Shown here: positions 43,650-52,308 of the stretch, in pieces
Position numbering within the stretch: position 1 is the first letter of the stretch
Layout: every line of letters starts with the position of its first letter
From: Hyphomicrobiales bacterium
GTDB taxonomy: Bacteria; Pseudomonadota; Alphaproteobacteria; Rhizobiales; Phreatobacteraceae
Assembly (NCBI GenBank): GCA_017304475.1
Contig: JAFKKV010000025.1
Coordinates: 94,967-158,966, forward strand
Length of the DNA: 64,000 nt
Direction of reading: 5' to 3'
The notes under the pieces: generated by a model
What the model saw: only the letters and a program-made list of their open reading frames with translations
Told to the model about the DNA's origin: nothing
Database searches by the model: none
Translations under genes and position numbers: made by a program

Positions 43650-44273
43650 TCACAGCGGAATGAGCGTCGCGACGGCGCGGTCGGAATCCCGCTCGCTCCC
43701 GGCCAAACCCCTGACGACGCCGTCCCTGTCGGCGGCGTTGCGGTTCTGGCTCATCTTGCGCTTGCCGTCGATCCGCGTGACCGGCATGCGCAGGCCGACA
43801 ATGCCCCGCAATTGCGCCTGGATGAAATCCTCCGGCGCATCGGACGAGGTCCAGGGCGATGCCCGATCCTTCTCGTGGAGGCTGGTCAACCGGTCCACCA
43901 CGGCGCGCAGCCGGTTCGCGTCGTCGAAAAACTCGACGGGTCCATAGGCGTGGACCGCGACATAATTCCAGGTCGGCACGACCTTCCCGGTTTCCTGCTT
44001 GGTCGGATACCACGAGGGCGTCACATAGGCGTCCGGCCCCATGAAAATCGCCAGGGCGTCGCCTATCGGCGAGGTACGGCACTGCGGATTGGCCTTGGCG
44101 AGATGGCCATAAAGGACACCGAACTCACCCTCGGTATTGTCGAGGAACAATGGCAGAGGCGTGCCGAGCAGACCATCGGCTGTGGCGGTCACGAAATTCG
44201 CCAGCCGGGCCGCGCGGATCGTGGAGACCAGGCTTGCCTTGTCGTCATCCCGGAAGGCCGGCGGCGTGTACAT
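43650..44273 (-). CDS. FMN-binding negative transcriptional regulator, PaiB family
   Basis: A 207-residue protein with the PaiB pattern: MYTPPAFRDDDKASLVSTIRAARLANFVTAT, LPLFLDNTEGEFGVLYGHLAKANPQ, YVTPSWYPTKQETGKVVPTWNYVAVHAYGPVEFFDD, and a C-terminal QLRGIVGLRMPVTRIDGKRKMSQNR. ATG at 44273 matches the family start. It is divergent from a MocR-type gene, and the two starts lie 28 bp apart. The family binds flavin and is named for repression of sporulation and protease genes in Bacillus. Its role here is unknown, perhaps oxidation of a B6- or polyamine-related compound. Confidence 0.85.
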   Translation of the reverse strand: MYTPPAFRDDDKASLVSTIRAARLANFVTATADGLLGTPLPLFLDNTEGEFGVLYGHLAKANPQCRTSPIGDALAIFMGPDAYVTPSWYPTKQETGKVVPTWNYVAVHAYGPVEFFDDANRLRAVVDRLTSLHEKDRASPWTSSDAPEDFIQAQLRGIVGLRMPVTRIDGKRKMSQNRNAADRDGVVRGLAGSERDSDRAVATLIPL

Positions 44274-44301
44274 CGAAAGAGCTCCTTGTTCCCGACGGAA
44301 A

Positions 44302-45780
44302 GTGCCATCAATCTGGCCCTGCAAAAACAACCAGTTCCGAAGATTCGACGTGGTCCAGTCTGGAAACAAAGGCTTGGCGCGGCGGATCATCGCCGCGATC
44401 AAGGAACAGATCCACAAAGGCGCCTATCTGCCGGGCGACCGGCTACCCTCGACGCGAGCCTTCGCCACGGAATGGGGTGCGTCACGGACGACGGTGACCG
44501 CGGCCTATAGCCAGCTCATCGCCGAAGGATATTTGAGCAGCCGGCCCGGCGCGCGCGCCGTCGTTGCCCAAGGCTTGGCGATGCAGCCCGCGGCGGCGGC
44601 GCCATCAACCGCCTCTCCGCGGCATCTGTCCGCTTATGCGCAGCGGGTCCTTGCCCTCCCACCGCCTGCGACGCAGCAGGCCGTCCGGGTCGCGGACTTT
44701 CGCTACGGCAATCTGTCCGGCGCCGACTTCCCGCTGCCGGCCTGGCGACGCGCCCTGAACAAGGCTGTCCTCCGGCGCCCGAAACTGCTGGGATATGACG
44801 ATCCGAGCGGAACGGTCCGCCTGCGCCATGCGCTGCAAGGCTATCTCTGGCGCGCCCGCGGCATCAGCGCGGCACCGGACCGGATCATGATCGTCAACGG
44901 TTCGCAGCAAGGCCTCGACCTCTGCGCGCGACTGCTTCTCGACCCCGGCGCCCCCTTCGTCATCGAGAACCCCGGCTACCTTCTCGCCCGGCAGGCATTC
45001 GCCGCGCCGGGCGGCATCCCCATTGCCGTCGACGTCGACGAGGACGGCATCAGGACCGACGCCTTGCCGCCGGCGCGGCTCGCCTATGTCACGCCCTCGC
45101 ACCAATTCCCGCTCGGTAGCGTGTTGTCGGCAACCCGCCGGCGCAGTCTCCTGGCCTGGGCCGAACGGGCGGGCGCCTATATCGTCGAAGACGACTATGA
45201 CGGCGAATACCGCCATGACATCGCGCCGATCCCGACCTTGCAATCCCTGGCCCCCGATCAGGTGATCCACGCGGGCACATTCTCCAAGACGCTCTCGCCG
45301 ACCCTGCGGCTCGGCTACCTCGTCGTCCCGCCTGCGCTGCAAGAGGCCTTCAGCGCGGTGAAGCGTCTCTCGGACAGGCATTCGCCGCTGCTGGAGCAGG
45401 AGGCACTGTGCGCGCTCATCGAGAGCGGCGCTTATGAGCGTCATGTCCGCAGCATCCGTCGTAAGAACGCGGAACGAAAGTCGGTCCTGCTGGAAGCCCT
45501 GGCGCAATCGGTCGGCACCAGGATCACGGTCGCCGGCGCCGGCAGCGGCCTGCATGTCGTCGCCTGGCTTCGCGACGTGCCGGGCGAACGCGAAGCCGAG
45601 ATCATCGGCGTCGCTCGCGCAGCGGGTGTCGGCCTCTATCCGGTTTCCGCGCTTTACGACCCCGGCCAATCCCGGCCAGCCAGAGCAGGCTTCATTCTCG
45701 GCTATGCCGGCCTCGACGCCGACACATTGCGCAAGGGGGTTGACGTCCTGAAGACGGTTCTCGACGATATCGGCGCCTGA
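44302..45780 (+). CDS. MocR/PdxR-type regulator (GntR HTH plus aminotransferase domain)
   Basis: A 492-residue protein. Residues ~25-95 are a GntR-type winged HTH (GLARRIIAAIKEQIHKGAYLPGDRLPSTRAFATEWGASRTTVTAAYSQLIAEGYLSSRPG). A linker and a fold-type I aminotransferase domain follow (FRYGNLSGADFPLPAWRRALNKA, VNGSQQGLDLCARLLLDPG, VTPSHQFPLGSVLSATRRRSLLAWA, IVEDDYDGEYRHD and FSKTLSPTLRLGYLVVP with the PLP Lys). Such proteins sense PLP or an amino compound. The start is uncertain; GTG 44302 gives typical length and has GGAA upstream. Probably controls the divergent PaiB-family gene. Confidence 0.88.
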   Translation: MPSIWPCKNNQFRRFDVVQSGNKGLARRIIAAIKEQIHKGAYLPGDRLPSTRAFATEWGASRTTVTAAYSQLIAEGYLSSRPGARAVVAQGLAMQPAAAAPSTASPRHLSAYAQRVLALPPPATQQAVRVADFRYGNLSGADFPLPAWRRALNKAVLRRPKLLGYDDPSGTVRLRHALQGYLWRARGISAAPDRIMIVNGSQQGLDLCARLLLDPGAPFVIENPGYLLARQAFAAPGGIPIAVDVDEDGIRTDALPPARLAYVTPSHQFPLGSVLSATRRRSLLAWAERAGAYIVEDDYDGEYRHDIAPIPTLQSLAPDQVIHAGTFSKTLSPTLRLGYLVVPPALQEAFSAVKRLSDRHSPLLEQEALCALIESGAYERHVRSIRRKNAERKSVLLEALAQSVGTRITVAGAGSGLHVVAWLRDVPGEREAEIIGVARAAGVGLYPVSALYDPGQSRPARAGFILGYAGLDADTLRKGVDVLKTVLDDIGA

Positions 45781-45861
45781 AACCCGGGGCGGATCCCGCG
45801 GCATGGCCCGGAAACGGCGATCCGTCAGAGCTGCGGCCTGTTCAATCGGGACCCCCTGCCC

Positions 45862-46602
45862 ATGCGCCGCCTGGCCCAAAGTCTTCTTGTCTTAGCCTGC
45901 CTCACACCGATGGTCCCGGCGGGCGCAGCCGAGCTCGTCATTCCACCGGTCGACTATCCACGTCTTGCCGGCACCGCGGCGAGCGCGGAGGGCTTCGTGC
46001 CGGCCGGCTGGAAGCTCGAAGCCCGCGAATCCGGTGACCTCAACGGCGACGGCATCGCCGATCTCGTCCTCGTGCTGCGCCAGGACGACCCGCGCAATGT
46101 CGTCGACAACACCGAAGGCCTCGGCAAGCGGCAGCTCGACACCAATCCACGCATTCTGGCGGTCGCCGTCGGGCAAGCCTCGGGCTACCGGCTGGTCCTG
46201 GAAAATCATCAGCTCATTCCACGCACGGAAGACCCGGTGGCCGACGACTATCTCGACGGCGGAGGCATCACCATTTCCGGCGGCAGCTTCAAGGTGGCGC
46301 TGCGTTCCTTCATGTCGGCGGGATCCTGGGAGATGTTCACCGTCACCTATACGTTCAAGGCCCGCGGCAACCGTATCGACCTCGTCGGATACGACCGCAT
46401 CACGGTCGTCAGAAATTCCGGCGAGACCCGCGGAATTTCAGTCAATTACCTGACCGGCCGGATGAAGCTGACCACCGGGACCATATCGAGCGATGCCGAA
46501 AGGGCGGTGTGGCGCGCCGCGCCCCAGCACGGCAGGATGACGCTCGACCAGGTCGGCGACGGCATGGCGTTCGATCCACAGGCCCGGCGCGATCCGCGCT
46601 GA
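45862..46602 (+). CDS. Exported protein with FG-GAP-like calcium loop
   Basis: A 246-residue protein with a signal peptide (MRRLAQSLLVLACLTPMVPAGAA). Near residue 55 is DLNGDGIADLVLVLR, the DxNGDGxxD calcium-binding FG-GAP/VCBS signature as a single copy. The rest is beta-rich (GGGITISGGSFKVALRSFMSAGSWEMFTVTYTFKARGNRIDLVGYDRITV). I know this only as a conserved hypothetical type found in many Proteobacteria. It converges on the AraC gene at 46615 (12-bp gap). Confidence 0.72.
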   Translation: MRRLAQSLLVLACLTPMVPAGAAELVIPPVDYPRLAGTAASAEGFVPAGWKLEARESGDLNGDGIADLVLVLRQDDPRNVVDNTEGLGKRQLDTNPRILAVAVGQASGYRLVLENHQLIPRTEDPVADDYLDGGGITISGGSFKVALRSFMSAGSWEMFTVTYTFKARGNRIDLVGYDRITVVRNSGETRGISVNYLTGRMKLTTGTISSDAERAVWRAAPQHGRMTLDQVGDGMAFDPQARRDPR

Positions 46603-46614
46603 TCCGGGCGCGGC

Positions 46615-47628
46615 TCAATACAATTCGCTGTGCCAGCTGGCGAGCCTGCCCTGGGCGCTGCCATCCTCGCTCTGGCGCGCCAGCCGAGCGCGGTTCATCT
46701 CGGCGCGATACTGTCCCGGCGGCAAGCCATAGGCGGCGCGGAAAGCACGGCTGCAATGGCTTTCGCTGGCGAAACCGTGATCATAGGCAAGCGCCACGAT
46801 GGAACGGGTCTCGCCGAGACGCCTGAGCGCCGCACGCAGCCGCTCCAGCCGGCGGTGCTGGATATATTGGGCGACGCCGCCAGACGGCTCGAACAGGCGG
46901 TAGAGCACGCTGCGCGACACGCCGAGCACGGAAGCCACCGCCTCGACATCGAGGCCGGGATCGGCGAGGCGCGCCTCGATGACCGCCTCGGCACGCTCCC
47001 GCTTCAGCATCAGGATCTGGTCGGCCGACGACGCGGCCGCCGGGCGCAGGTCGCCTTCGCCAAGGGCCGCGGCCAACAGCTCCGCGACCATGCGGCCGGC
47101 GCGCGCGGCCGTTCCGGCGCTCAAGGTGTCGCCACGGCGCGCCAGCGACGTCATGAAGTCGCCGAGCAGGCCGGCGGTTACCTGCGGCAGAATGGTGCCG
47201 TGCAAGCCTCCCGTCACCGGCGCGACGGCCTCGACGACCTCGCGCGCCAGACTGACCGTGATCAGCCGCGCATCGTCGGCGCGGGTGCGCTGCGGCTGGG
47301 TCATGTCGAACAGGATGATCTCGCCGGGCGCCAGCGCACGTTCGTCGCCGGGCCGGCCGCCCGCCAGCCGGCCGCTGATCAGCAGCTGCAGCGCGATATG
47401 GTCGAAGCCGTCGCGCCTGACACGGGCTGCATCGCGGCCATGGCTGACGCCGCTATTGTAGCGATCGAACACGATCATCCGCTCGAAGCGATGGGCACGT
47501 ACCCGCGCCGCGAAAGGCCCGCCGGTCAGGCCGACATCCGAGCCATTGGCATAGAGATCGTGATAGGCGCCGAAACCATTGGCTTCGTCGCACTCCTGGG
47601 CAGCAAAGGTAAGGGACTGGACCGGCAA
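46615..47628 (-). CDS. AraC-family transcriptional regulator
   Basis: A 337-residue regulator. The N-terminal ~200 residues are AraC_binding_2-like (FERMIVFDRYNSGVSHGRDAARVRRDGFDHIALQLLISG). The C-terminal HTH pair is present (LDVEAVASVLGVSRSVLYRLFEPSGGVAQYIQHRRLERLRAAL, then SIVALAYDHGFASESHCSRAFRAAYGLPPGQYR). A TTG at 47628 seems the only start that keeps the whole N-domain. The 22-bp palindrome array begins 178 bp upstream of it and is a candidate binding region for this protein. Confidence 0.85.
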   Translation of the reverse strand: MPVQSLTFAAQECDEANGFGAYHDLYANGSDVGLTGGPFAARVRAHRFERMIVFDRYNSGVSHGRDAARVRRDGFDHIALQLLISGRLAGGRPGDERALAPGEIILFDMTQPQRTRADDARLITVSLAREVVEAVAPVTGGLHGTILPQVTAGLLGDFMTSLARRGDTLSAGTAARAGRMVAELLAAALGEGDLRPAAASSADQILMLKRERAEAVIEARLADPGLDVEAVASVLGVSRSVLYRLFEPSGGVAQYIQHRRLERLRAALRRLGETRSIVALAYDHGFASESHCSRAFRAAYGLPPGQYRAEMNRARLARQSEDGSAQGRLASWHSELY

Positions 47629-47805
47629 GATTTCCGACTGCTCCGCGCAACGACACCGCCGCGCGCCCTTTGAGAGGAAAGGGCTCTATCGCGCTGGTTA
47701 TGCGGAGAATTTTATGGATCGGCAAGCCTGACTCAGCCCTGACAATTCGAGCCCCTCACGCGGAAATGGCGGTTGCAGGGCACCGCGGCCGATGCGCGAC
47801 GCGAC

Positions 47806-47959
47806 GTTGATCCGGAATCAACAAGTGGTTGATCCGGAATCAACAGACGGCTGGTCCGGAATCGACAGGCGATCGGTCCGGCCTCAACGCGCGGTTGATC
47901 AGGGTTCAACAAACGGTTGATCAGGGATCAACAGACGGTTGATGCGGGATGCCTGGTCA
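47806..47959. repeat. Seven tandem 22-bp units, each a GTTGAT...ATCAAC palindrome
   Basis: Units start at 47806, 47828, 47850, 47872, 47894, 47916 and 47938. The best units read GTTGATCCGGAATCAACA plus a 4-base linker; units 3, 4 and 7 are worn. Period 22 bp (about two helical turns) and internal symmetry suit cooperative binding of a dimeric regulator along one DNA face. It sits in the 508-bp gap between the AraC gene and two small exported-protein genes. The rest of that gap shows no gene. Confidence 0.85.
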
Positions 47960-48136
47960 AGAAAACCGGACATAGCGTCAATGCGGAACAGGCCCTTACC
48001 ATGCGACATGGCGGTCAGGACGCATGCAGTGCGCCGCGCGGTTCTGCCGCTCGCGGCGCGGCTGCCGTGCCCTCCCCGGCCGGCTCTTCGCGGCGCCGCC
48101 GGCGGCCCATCGCCCCCTCAGAATTGGTTGCCTGTC

Positions 48137-48370
48137 ATGAAGACGCTCCTGTCGCTTGCCCTGCTCACCGTCATGTCCACCGCTGCCCTCGCCCAGGCCG
48201 ACACCTGCGCGGCCTATCTGCGCGCCCAGGCCGAGATGAAGGCCGCGCTGCGCGCCGCCGGCACCACCGCGCCGCCGGTCGACCCGATGGATGCGAAGAT
48301 CGAAGCCTATTGCACGCGCAACCCGAACGCGCCGCTTGCCGAAGCCATGCAGAAGGCGCTGGCGGAATAA
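48137..48370 (+). CDS. Small exported protein, two cysteines
   Basis: A 77-residue protein with a signal peptide ending at ALAQA (residue ~20). The mature ~57 residues are helical with two Cys (DTCAAYLRAQ and EAYCTRNPNA) spaced for one disulfide, in the general style of HdeA-like periplasmic proteins; that resemblance is weak. The next gene, also for a small exported protein, starts 106 bp downstream on the same strand. Confidence 0.65.
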   Translation: MKTLLSLALLTVMSTAALAQADTCAAYLRAQAEMKAALRAAGTTAPPVDPMDAKIEAYCTRNPNAPLAEAMQKALAE

Positions 48371-48476
48371 GAGACCGGAATGCGGGCGGCGGCGGCATCG
48401 ACCGCCGCCCGCGCCAAAACCGCATCCGCAGTCACCGTTCCAGCCCACCGCTTCCCAGCTCAGATCGGAACCATCC

Positions 48477-48836
48477 ATGATCCGCCGCAGCTTTCTCGTC
48501 GCCGCCGTCCTGTCGATCGCCTCGACCGGCGCCGCTTTCGCCCAGGCCCAGCAGAACTTCTCGCTGATCAACCGCACCGGCCACCAGATCAACGAGGTCT
48601 ATGTCAGCCCCTCGGCGAACAACAACTGGGGCCGCGATATCCTCGGCGAAGGCGTGATGCCCTCGGGCACGCGCCGCAACATCACTTTCCCGCGCCGCAC
48701 CCAGGCCTGCATGTTCGACCTGCGCGTCGTCTATGAAGACGGCGACAAGTCCGACATGAGCGGCATCGACCTGTGCAAGGTCAGCAATGTCACGCTGACG
48801 GTCTCGGGCGGCAATACCAACTTCGCCACCGATTGA
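48477..48836 (+). CDS. Small exported conserved hypothetical protein
   Basis: A 119-residue protein with a signal peptide (MIRRSFLVAAVLSIASTGAAFAQ). The mature part is beta-rich: FSLINRTGHQINEVYVSPSANNNWGRDILGEGVMPSGTRRNITFPRRTQACMFDLRVVYEDGDKSDMSGIDLCKVSNVTL, with two Cys. Similar small proteins are common in alphaproteobacteria and are sometimes mis-named argininosuccinate lyase; the sequence has no lyase features. ATG at 48477. Followed by a bidirectional terminator. Confidence 0.8.
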   Translation: MIRRSFLVAAVLSIASTGAAFAQAQQNFSLINRTGHQINEVYVSPSANNNWGRDILGEGVMPSGTRRNITFPRRTQACMFDLRVVYEDGDKSDMSGIDLCKVSNVTLTVSGGNTNFATD

Positions 48837-48878
48837 TCGGCACGGCGGCCGTCAGGCCGCGGGCCCCCGGCAGACAAG

Positions 48879-48903
48879 AGCCCTCGCCGCACCGGCGAGG
48901 GCT
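48879..48903. terminator. Intrinsic terminator between convergent genes
   Basis: AGCCCTCGCCG / CGGCGAGGGCT, an 11-bp perfect stem with a CAC loop, followed on the plus strand by TTCGTCATTT. It lies between the plus-strand gene ending at 48836 and the minus-strand gene ending at 48929. Confidence 0.85.
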
Positions 48904-48928
48904 TTCGTCATTTCGAAGACGGCTCAGC

Positions 48929-49159
48929 TCAATTGAGCGTCACGCCGTGACGGCAAGGCGCCTCGAAGCGCCAGAGATCGCCGTGACGGCGGGCGAACTC
49001 GCCTTCGTAGAATTGCAGGCAGGACAGCGCCACGTCCGGGCTTACCTCGGCTGCCGCCGCGAGCTCGGCGACTTCGCACCAGCAGACCATTCCCTTCAGA
49101 TTGGCGAGCACGTGCCTGCGCACCGCGCCTTCCGGCCGGTCGTCGATAGGGCTTTTCAT
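48929..49159 (-). CDS. Small hypothetical protein
   Basis: A 76-residue protein that reads as coding: MKSPIDDRPEGAVRRHVLANLKGMVCWCEVAELAAAAEVSPDVALSCLQFYEGEFARRHGDLWRF. The middle resembles a short winged-helix (VAELAAAAEVSPDVALSCLQFYE), so DNA binding is possible but not shown. It is bounded by the terminator at 48879 and lies 119 bp from the CoA-transferase stop on the same strand. Confidence 0.6.
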   Translation of the reverse strand: MKSPIDDRPEGAVRRHVLANLKGMVCWCEVAELAAAAEVSPDVALSCLQFYEGEFARRHGDLWRFEAPCRHGVTLN

Positions 49160-49278
49160 GATCGAGCACCGTTGAGCCAGCCGTCCGGCAAAGCGGAGCA
49201 GCTCTCAGCTCGACCTGATGTGGGAAGCCCCTCGGCCAAGCGATAGGGCCGCCGGGCGAATGGCTCCCCGGCGCCGGC

Positions 49279-50475
49279 TCAACGCGTGACGCCGCGCGCA
49301 CGCAGCGCCGCCTGGTCTGCGGCGGAATAGCCGAGTTCGCCGAGCAGTTCCGCCGTGTGCTCGCCGAAGCCGGGCGCCGGGCGACGCACCGTGCAGGGCG
49401 CGCTGGCGAATTTGATCGGGAAGCCCAGCATGCGCACCGAGCCATGCGCGCCGTGCGGCACATCCAGCACCATGTCCTGCGCCAGCACCTGCGGATCGGA
49501 AAACACCCCGTCCATGTCGTAGACCGGGCCGCAGGGAACCCCCGCCGCGTTGAGCAGGCTGATCCAATGCGCGGAATCCTGTTCGCCCAGCTTGCCCTCG
49601 ACCAGGGCGTTCAAGCGCGCCCGGTGGCGCACGCGCAGCTGGTTGTCGGCGAAATCGGCATCGGTCTTCAGCGCCGAGAGATCGAGCGCGTCCATCAGCC
49701 GACCGAAAAAGGTGTTGTCGCTCGGCGCGATGGCGATCTGGCCGTCGCGGGTGCGGAACAGGCCATAGGGCGAGGCGATCGGATGGTCGTTGCCGGTGCG
49801 CGGCAGCACCTCGCCGGTGGCGAAATAATGCGAGGCGACATAGGCGAGCAGGCTGATCATCGAATTGGTCAGGCTGACATCGACATGGTCGCTTTCGCCG
49901 GTGCGCTCGCGCCGCATCAGCGCGGCGCAGACGCCGAGCGCGCCATAGATGCCGCTGACCAGATCGCTGATCGGCAGGCCGGTGCGCAGCGGCGGGTCGC
50001 CCGGCCGGCCGTTGACGCTCATGAAGCCGCTCATCGCCTGGGCGATGAAGTCGAAGGCCGGCCGGTCGCGATAGGGCCCGTCGGGGCCGAAGCCGGTGAC
50101 GCTGCAGGTGACCAGGCCCGGCCGGATCGCCTGCAGGCGGTCCGCGTCGAAGCCGAGCCGCGCCAAGACACCGGGCCGGAAATTGTCGATCAACGCATCG
50201 GCGCCGGCGATCAGCTTTTCCAGGGCAAGGCGGCCGTCCTCGGTCTTCAGGTCGAGGGTCACCGAGCGCTTGTTGCGGTTGAAGGCCGCGAAATACCAGC
50301 TCAATCCCTCGCGGCCGCTGCCTTGGGTGCGGATCGGATCGCCGTCCTCGGGCGGTTCGATCTTGATCACGTCGGCGCCGAGATCGGCCAGCAGCATGGT
50401 GCAGAACGGCCCGGAAATGACCCGGGTCAGGTCGATGATGCGAAGTCCGGTGAGGGGCATGTCTGCTCGCTTCAC
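49279..50475 (-). CDS. Class III CoA-transferase (CaiB/BaiF family)
   Basis: A 398-residue cytoplasmic enzyme. Family stretches are LTGLRIIDLTRVISGPFCTMLLADLGADVIKIEPPEDGDPIR, YFAAFNRNKRSVTLDLKTEDGR, FRPGVLARLGFD and GFGPDGPYRDRPAFDFIAQAMSG, the last with the catalytic Asp (PAFD). The start is GTG at 50475, overlapping the dctM stop as GTGA; ATG at 50460 is also possible. As last gene of the TRAP operon it probably activates the imported acid as a CoA thioester. The HMG-CoA-lyase-like gene at 55900 could then cleave it. Confidence 0.9.
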   Translation of the reverse strand: MKRADMPLTGLRIIDLTRVISGPFCTMLLADLGADVIKIEPPEDGDPIRTQGSGREGLSWYFAAFNRNKRSVTLDLKTEDGRLALEKLIAGADALIDNFRPGVLARLGFDADRLQAIRPGLVTCSVTGFGPDGPYRDRPAFDFIAQAMSGFMSVNGRPGDPPLRTGLPISDLVSGIYGALGVCAALMRRERTGESDHVDVSLTNSMISLLAYVASHYFATGEVLPRTGNDHPIASPYGLFRTRDGQIAIAPSDNTFFGRLMDALDLSALKTDADFADNQLRVRHRARLNALVEGKLGEQDSAHWISLLNAAGVPCGPVYDMDGVFSDPQVLAQDMVLDVPHGAHGSVRMLGFPIKFASAPCTVRRPAPGFGEHTAELLGELGYSAADQAALRARGVTR

Positions 50476-51749
50476 GATGTCAGATTGGGGAGCCAGGTCA
50501 CCAGCCCCGGAAAGACCGAGATCAGCACCAGAACCATCAGCGACCAGGCAAGGAACGGCAGCAACGCCACCGCGATCGGCCAGAGCGGCACGCGCCCGAC
50601 CGCGCTGGTGACGAACAGCAGGAGACCGATGGGCGGATGCAGCATGCCGATCATCAGGTTGAGGATGACGACGGTGGCGAAATGGATCGGGTCGATGCCG
50701 AGCTGGGCCTGGATCGGCACCAGCGTCGGCACGAACATGACCAGCGCCGGCAGCGGCTCCAAGATCATGCCGACGACGAACAGGAGCAGGTTGACCACCA
50801 GCAGAACCACCAGGGGGTCGGAGGAGATGCTGAGAATGCCCTGGGAGATACGGGTTGCGATGTGCGACTCGTTGAGCAGCCAGGAGAATGGTCCGGCCGC
50901 CGCGAGCAGGAACAGGATCACCGCCGAGGTCTTGCCGGCCGAGTAGAAGACCGCCCCGAGCTGGCCGACCTTGAGGTCACGATAGATCACCATGCCGACC
51001 ACCAGGGCATAGGCACAGATGACGCCGGCGGCCTCCGTCTCGGTGATGAAGCCGGAGCGAATGCCCAGGATGATCAGCACCGGCACCATCAGCGCCCAGA
51101 TCGACAGGCGGGTGGCGCGTGCCCGCTCGGTCCAGGTCGCGCGCGGCTTGGCGGCATAGCCGTGGCGGCGCGCGATCATGGCGCAGATCACCATATAGCC
51201 GGCGAACAACATCAGTCCCGGCACGATGCCGGCAAGGAACAGCTTGCCGATCGAAAGATTGGCCATGATCGCATAGATGATCATGGGAATGGACGGCGGG
51301 ATCATCGGCCCGAGCATGGCGCCGGCGGCGATCACCGCGGCGGCGTAGCCCGGCCGGTAGCCTTCCTTCTTCATGTCGGGAATGAGCAGGCTGCCGGTCG
51401 CGGTCGCGTCCGCCACGGCCGAGCCGGTAATGCCCGACATGACCAGGTTCGTCGTCAGCGCCACCTGCGAGAGCGAGCCACGGAAATGGCCGACCATGGC
51501 CGCCGACCAGGTGATCAGCCGGCGCGTCACGCCGCCCCGGTTCATGATCTCGCCGGCCAGCACGAAAAGCGGCACGGTGATCAGCGCGGCACTGTCGACA
51601 CCGGAGACCAGCGTCAGCGGCGCCATGACCGGATCGATGGCGCCGTTGAGCATCATGCCCATGAGCGCCGCCAGGATCATGGCGAAGCCGACATCCAGCC
51701 CGAGGACCAGCAGGCCGAAAAAGACCAGGGCGCTAATGATGATCATCAT
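50472..51749 (-). CDS. dctM: TRAP transporter large permease DctM
   Basis: A 425-residue inner-membrane protein with about 12 hydrophobic segments. It shows the DctM pattern: VPLFVLAGEIMNRGGVTRRLITW, TNLVMSGITGSAVADATATGSLLIPDMKKEGY, AVIAAGAMLGPMIPPSIPMIIYA, and NLLLFVVGMILEPLPALVMFVPTLVPI. It overlaps dctQ by 17 bp. It uses an ion gradient with the binding protein from the DctP gene upstream. Confidence 0.94.
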   Translation of the reverse strand: MMIIISALVFFGLLVLGLDVGFAMILAALMGMMLNGAIDPVMAPLTLVSGVDSAALITVPLFVLAGEIMNRGGVTRRLITWSAAMVGHFRGSLSQVALTTNLVMSGITGSAVADATATGSLLIPDMKKEGYRPGYAAAVIAAGAMLGPMIPPSIPMIIYAIMANLSIGKLFLAGIVPGLMLFAGYMVICAMIARRHGYAAKPRATWTERARATRLSIWALMVPVLIILGIRSGFITETEAAGVICAYALVVGMVIYRDLKVGQLGAVFYSAGKTSAVILFLLAAAGPFSWLLNESHIATRISQGILSISSDPLVVLLVVNLLLFVVGMILEPLPALVMFVPTLVPIQAQLGIDPIHFATVVILNLMIGMLHPPIGLLLFVTSAVGRVPLWPIAVALLPFLAWSLMVLVLISVFPGLVTWLPNLTS

Positions 51750-52308
51750 GATCGGTCACCGGTGCGTCGACCCCGAGACGACCGCCCGCGAGGGCGTCGG
51801 CAAGGCGCAGGACTACGAAAAAGGCGAGCAGGATCATGCCGGCGAGCAGCGCGCCATACATGACGTCGTAGCTGAGCGCGGTGCCCATGATCGCCTGGAA
51901 GGCGCCGATCTCGAGTAATTGCCAGCCCTTGACGACGAGAAATACCGAGACGGCCAGGATCACCAGGTCGAGCACCAGCGAGAGCACACGCTGGGCGCCG
52001 GCGGGCAGGAAATGGCTCAGGAGTTCGATGCGGATATTGGCCCGCTCGCGCACGCCGATCGCCATGCCGAGAAAGGTCAGCCAGACCAGGCCGATGCGGG
52101 CGAACTGGTCGTAGGTGTCGAACTGGGTCTTCAGCAGGTAGCGGTCGGCCACCTGGCCGACCGTGAAGGCCAGGACCACCGCCAGCGCCACGACCACGCT
52201 GGCCTTGGCCGCCCAGGCGATGAGGCGCACCGGCAGGCTGAGCAAGCTATGACCCGCCTGCCGCCCCTGCCCGGCCGGTGGCGCGGGAACATCCTCGGCC
52301 ACGCTCAT
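51733..52308 (-). CDS. dctQ: TRAP transporter small permease DctQ
   Basis: A 191-residue inner-membrane protein with four hydrophobic segments and the DctQ signature RIGLVWLTFLGMAIGVRERANIRIELL. The N-terminus is longer and Pro/Ala-rich. ATG at 52308 overlaps the dctP stop (ATGA); a start at 52356 would lie deep inside dctP. It pairs with DctM. Confidence 0.92.
   Translation of the reverse strand: MSVAEDVPAPPAGQGRQAGHSLLSLPVRLIAWAAKASVVVALAVVLAFTVGQVADRYLLKTQFDTYDQFARIGLVWLTFLGMAIGVRERANIRIELLSHFLPAGAQRVLSLVLDLVILAVSVFLVVKGWQLLEIGAFQAIMGTALSYDVMYGALLAGMILLAFFVVLRLADALAGGRLGVDAPVTDHDDHH

Noticed and set aside
47806..47959. CRISPR array
   Set aside because: Units are contiguous 22-bp palindromes with no unique spacers and no cas genes nearby.
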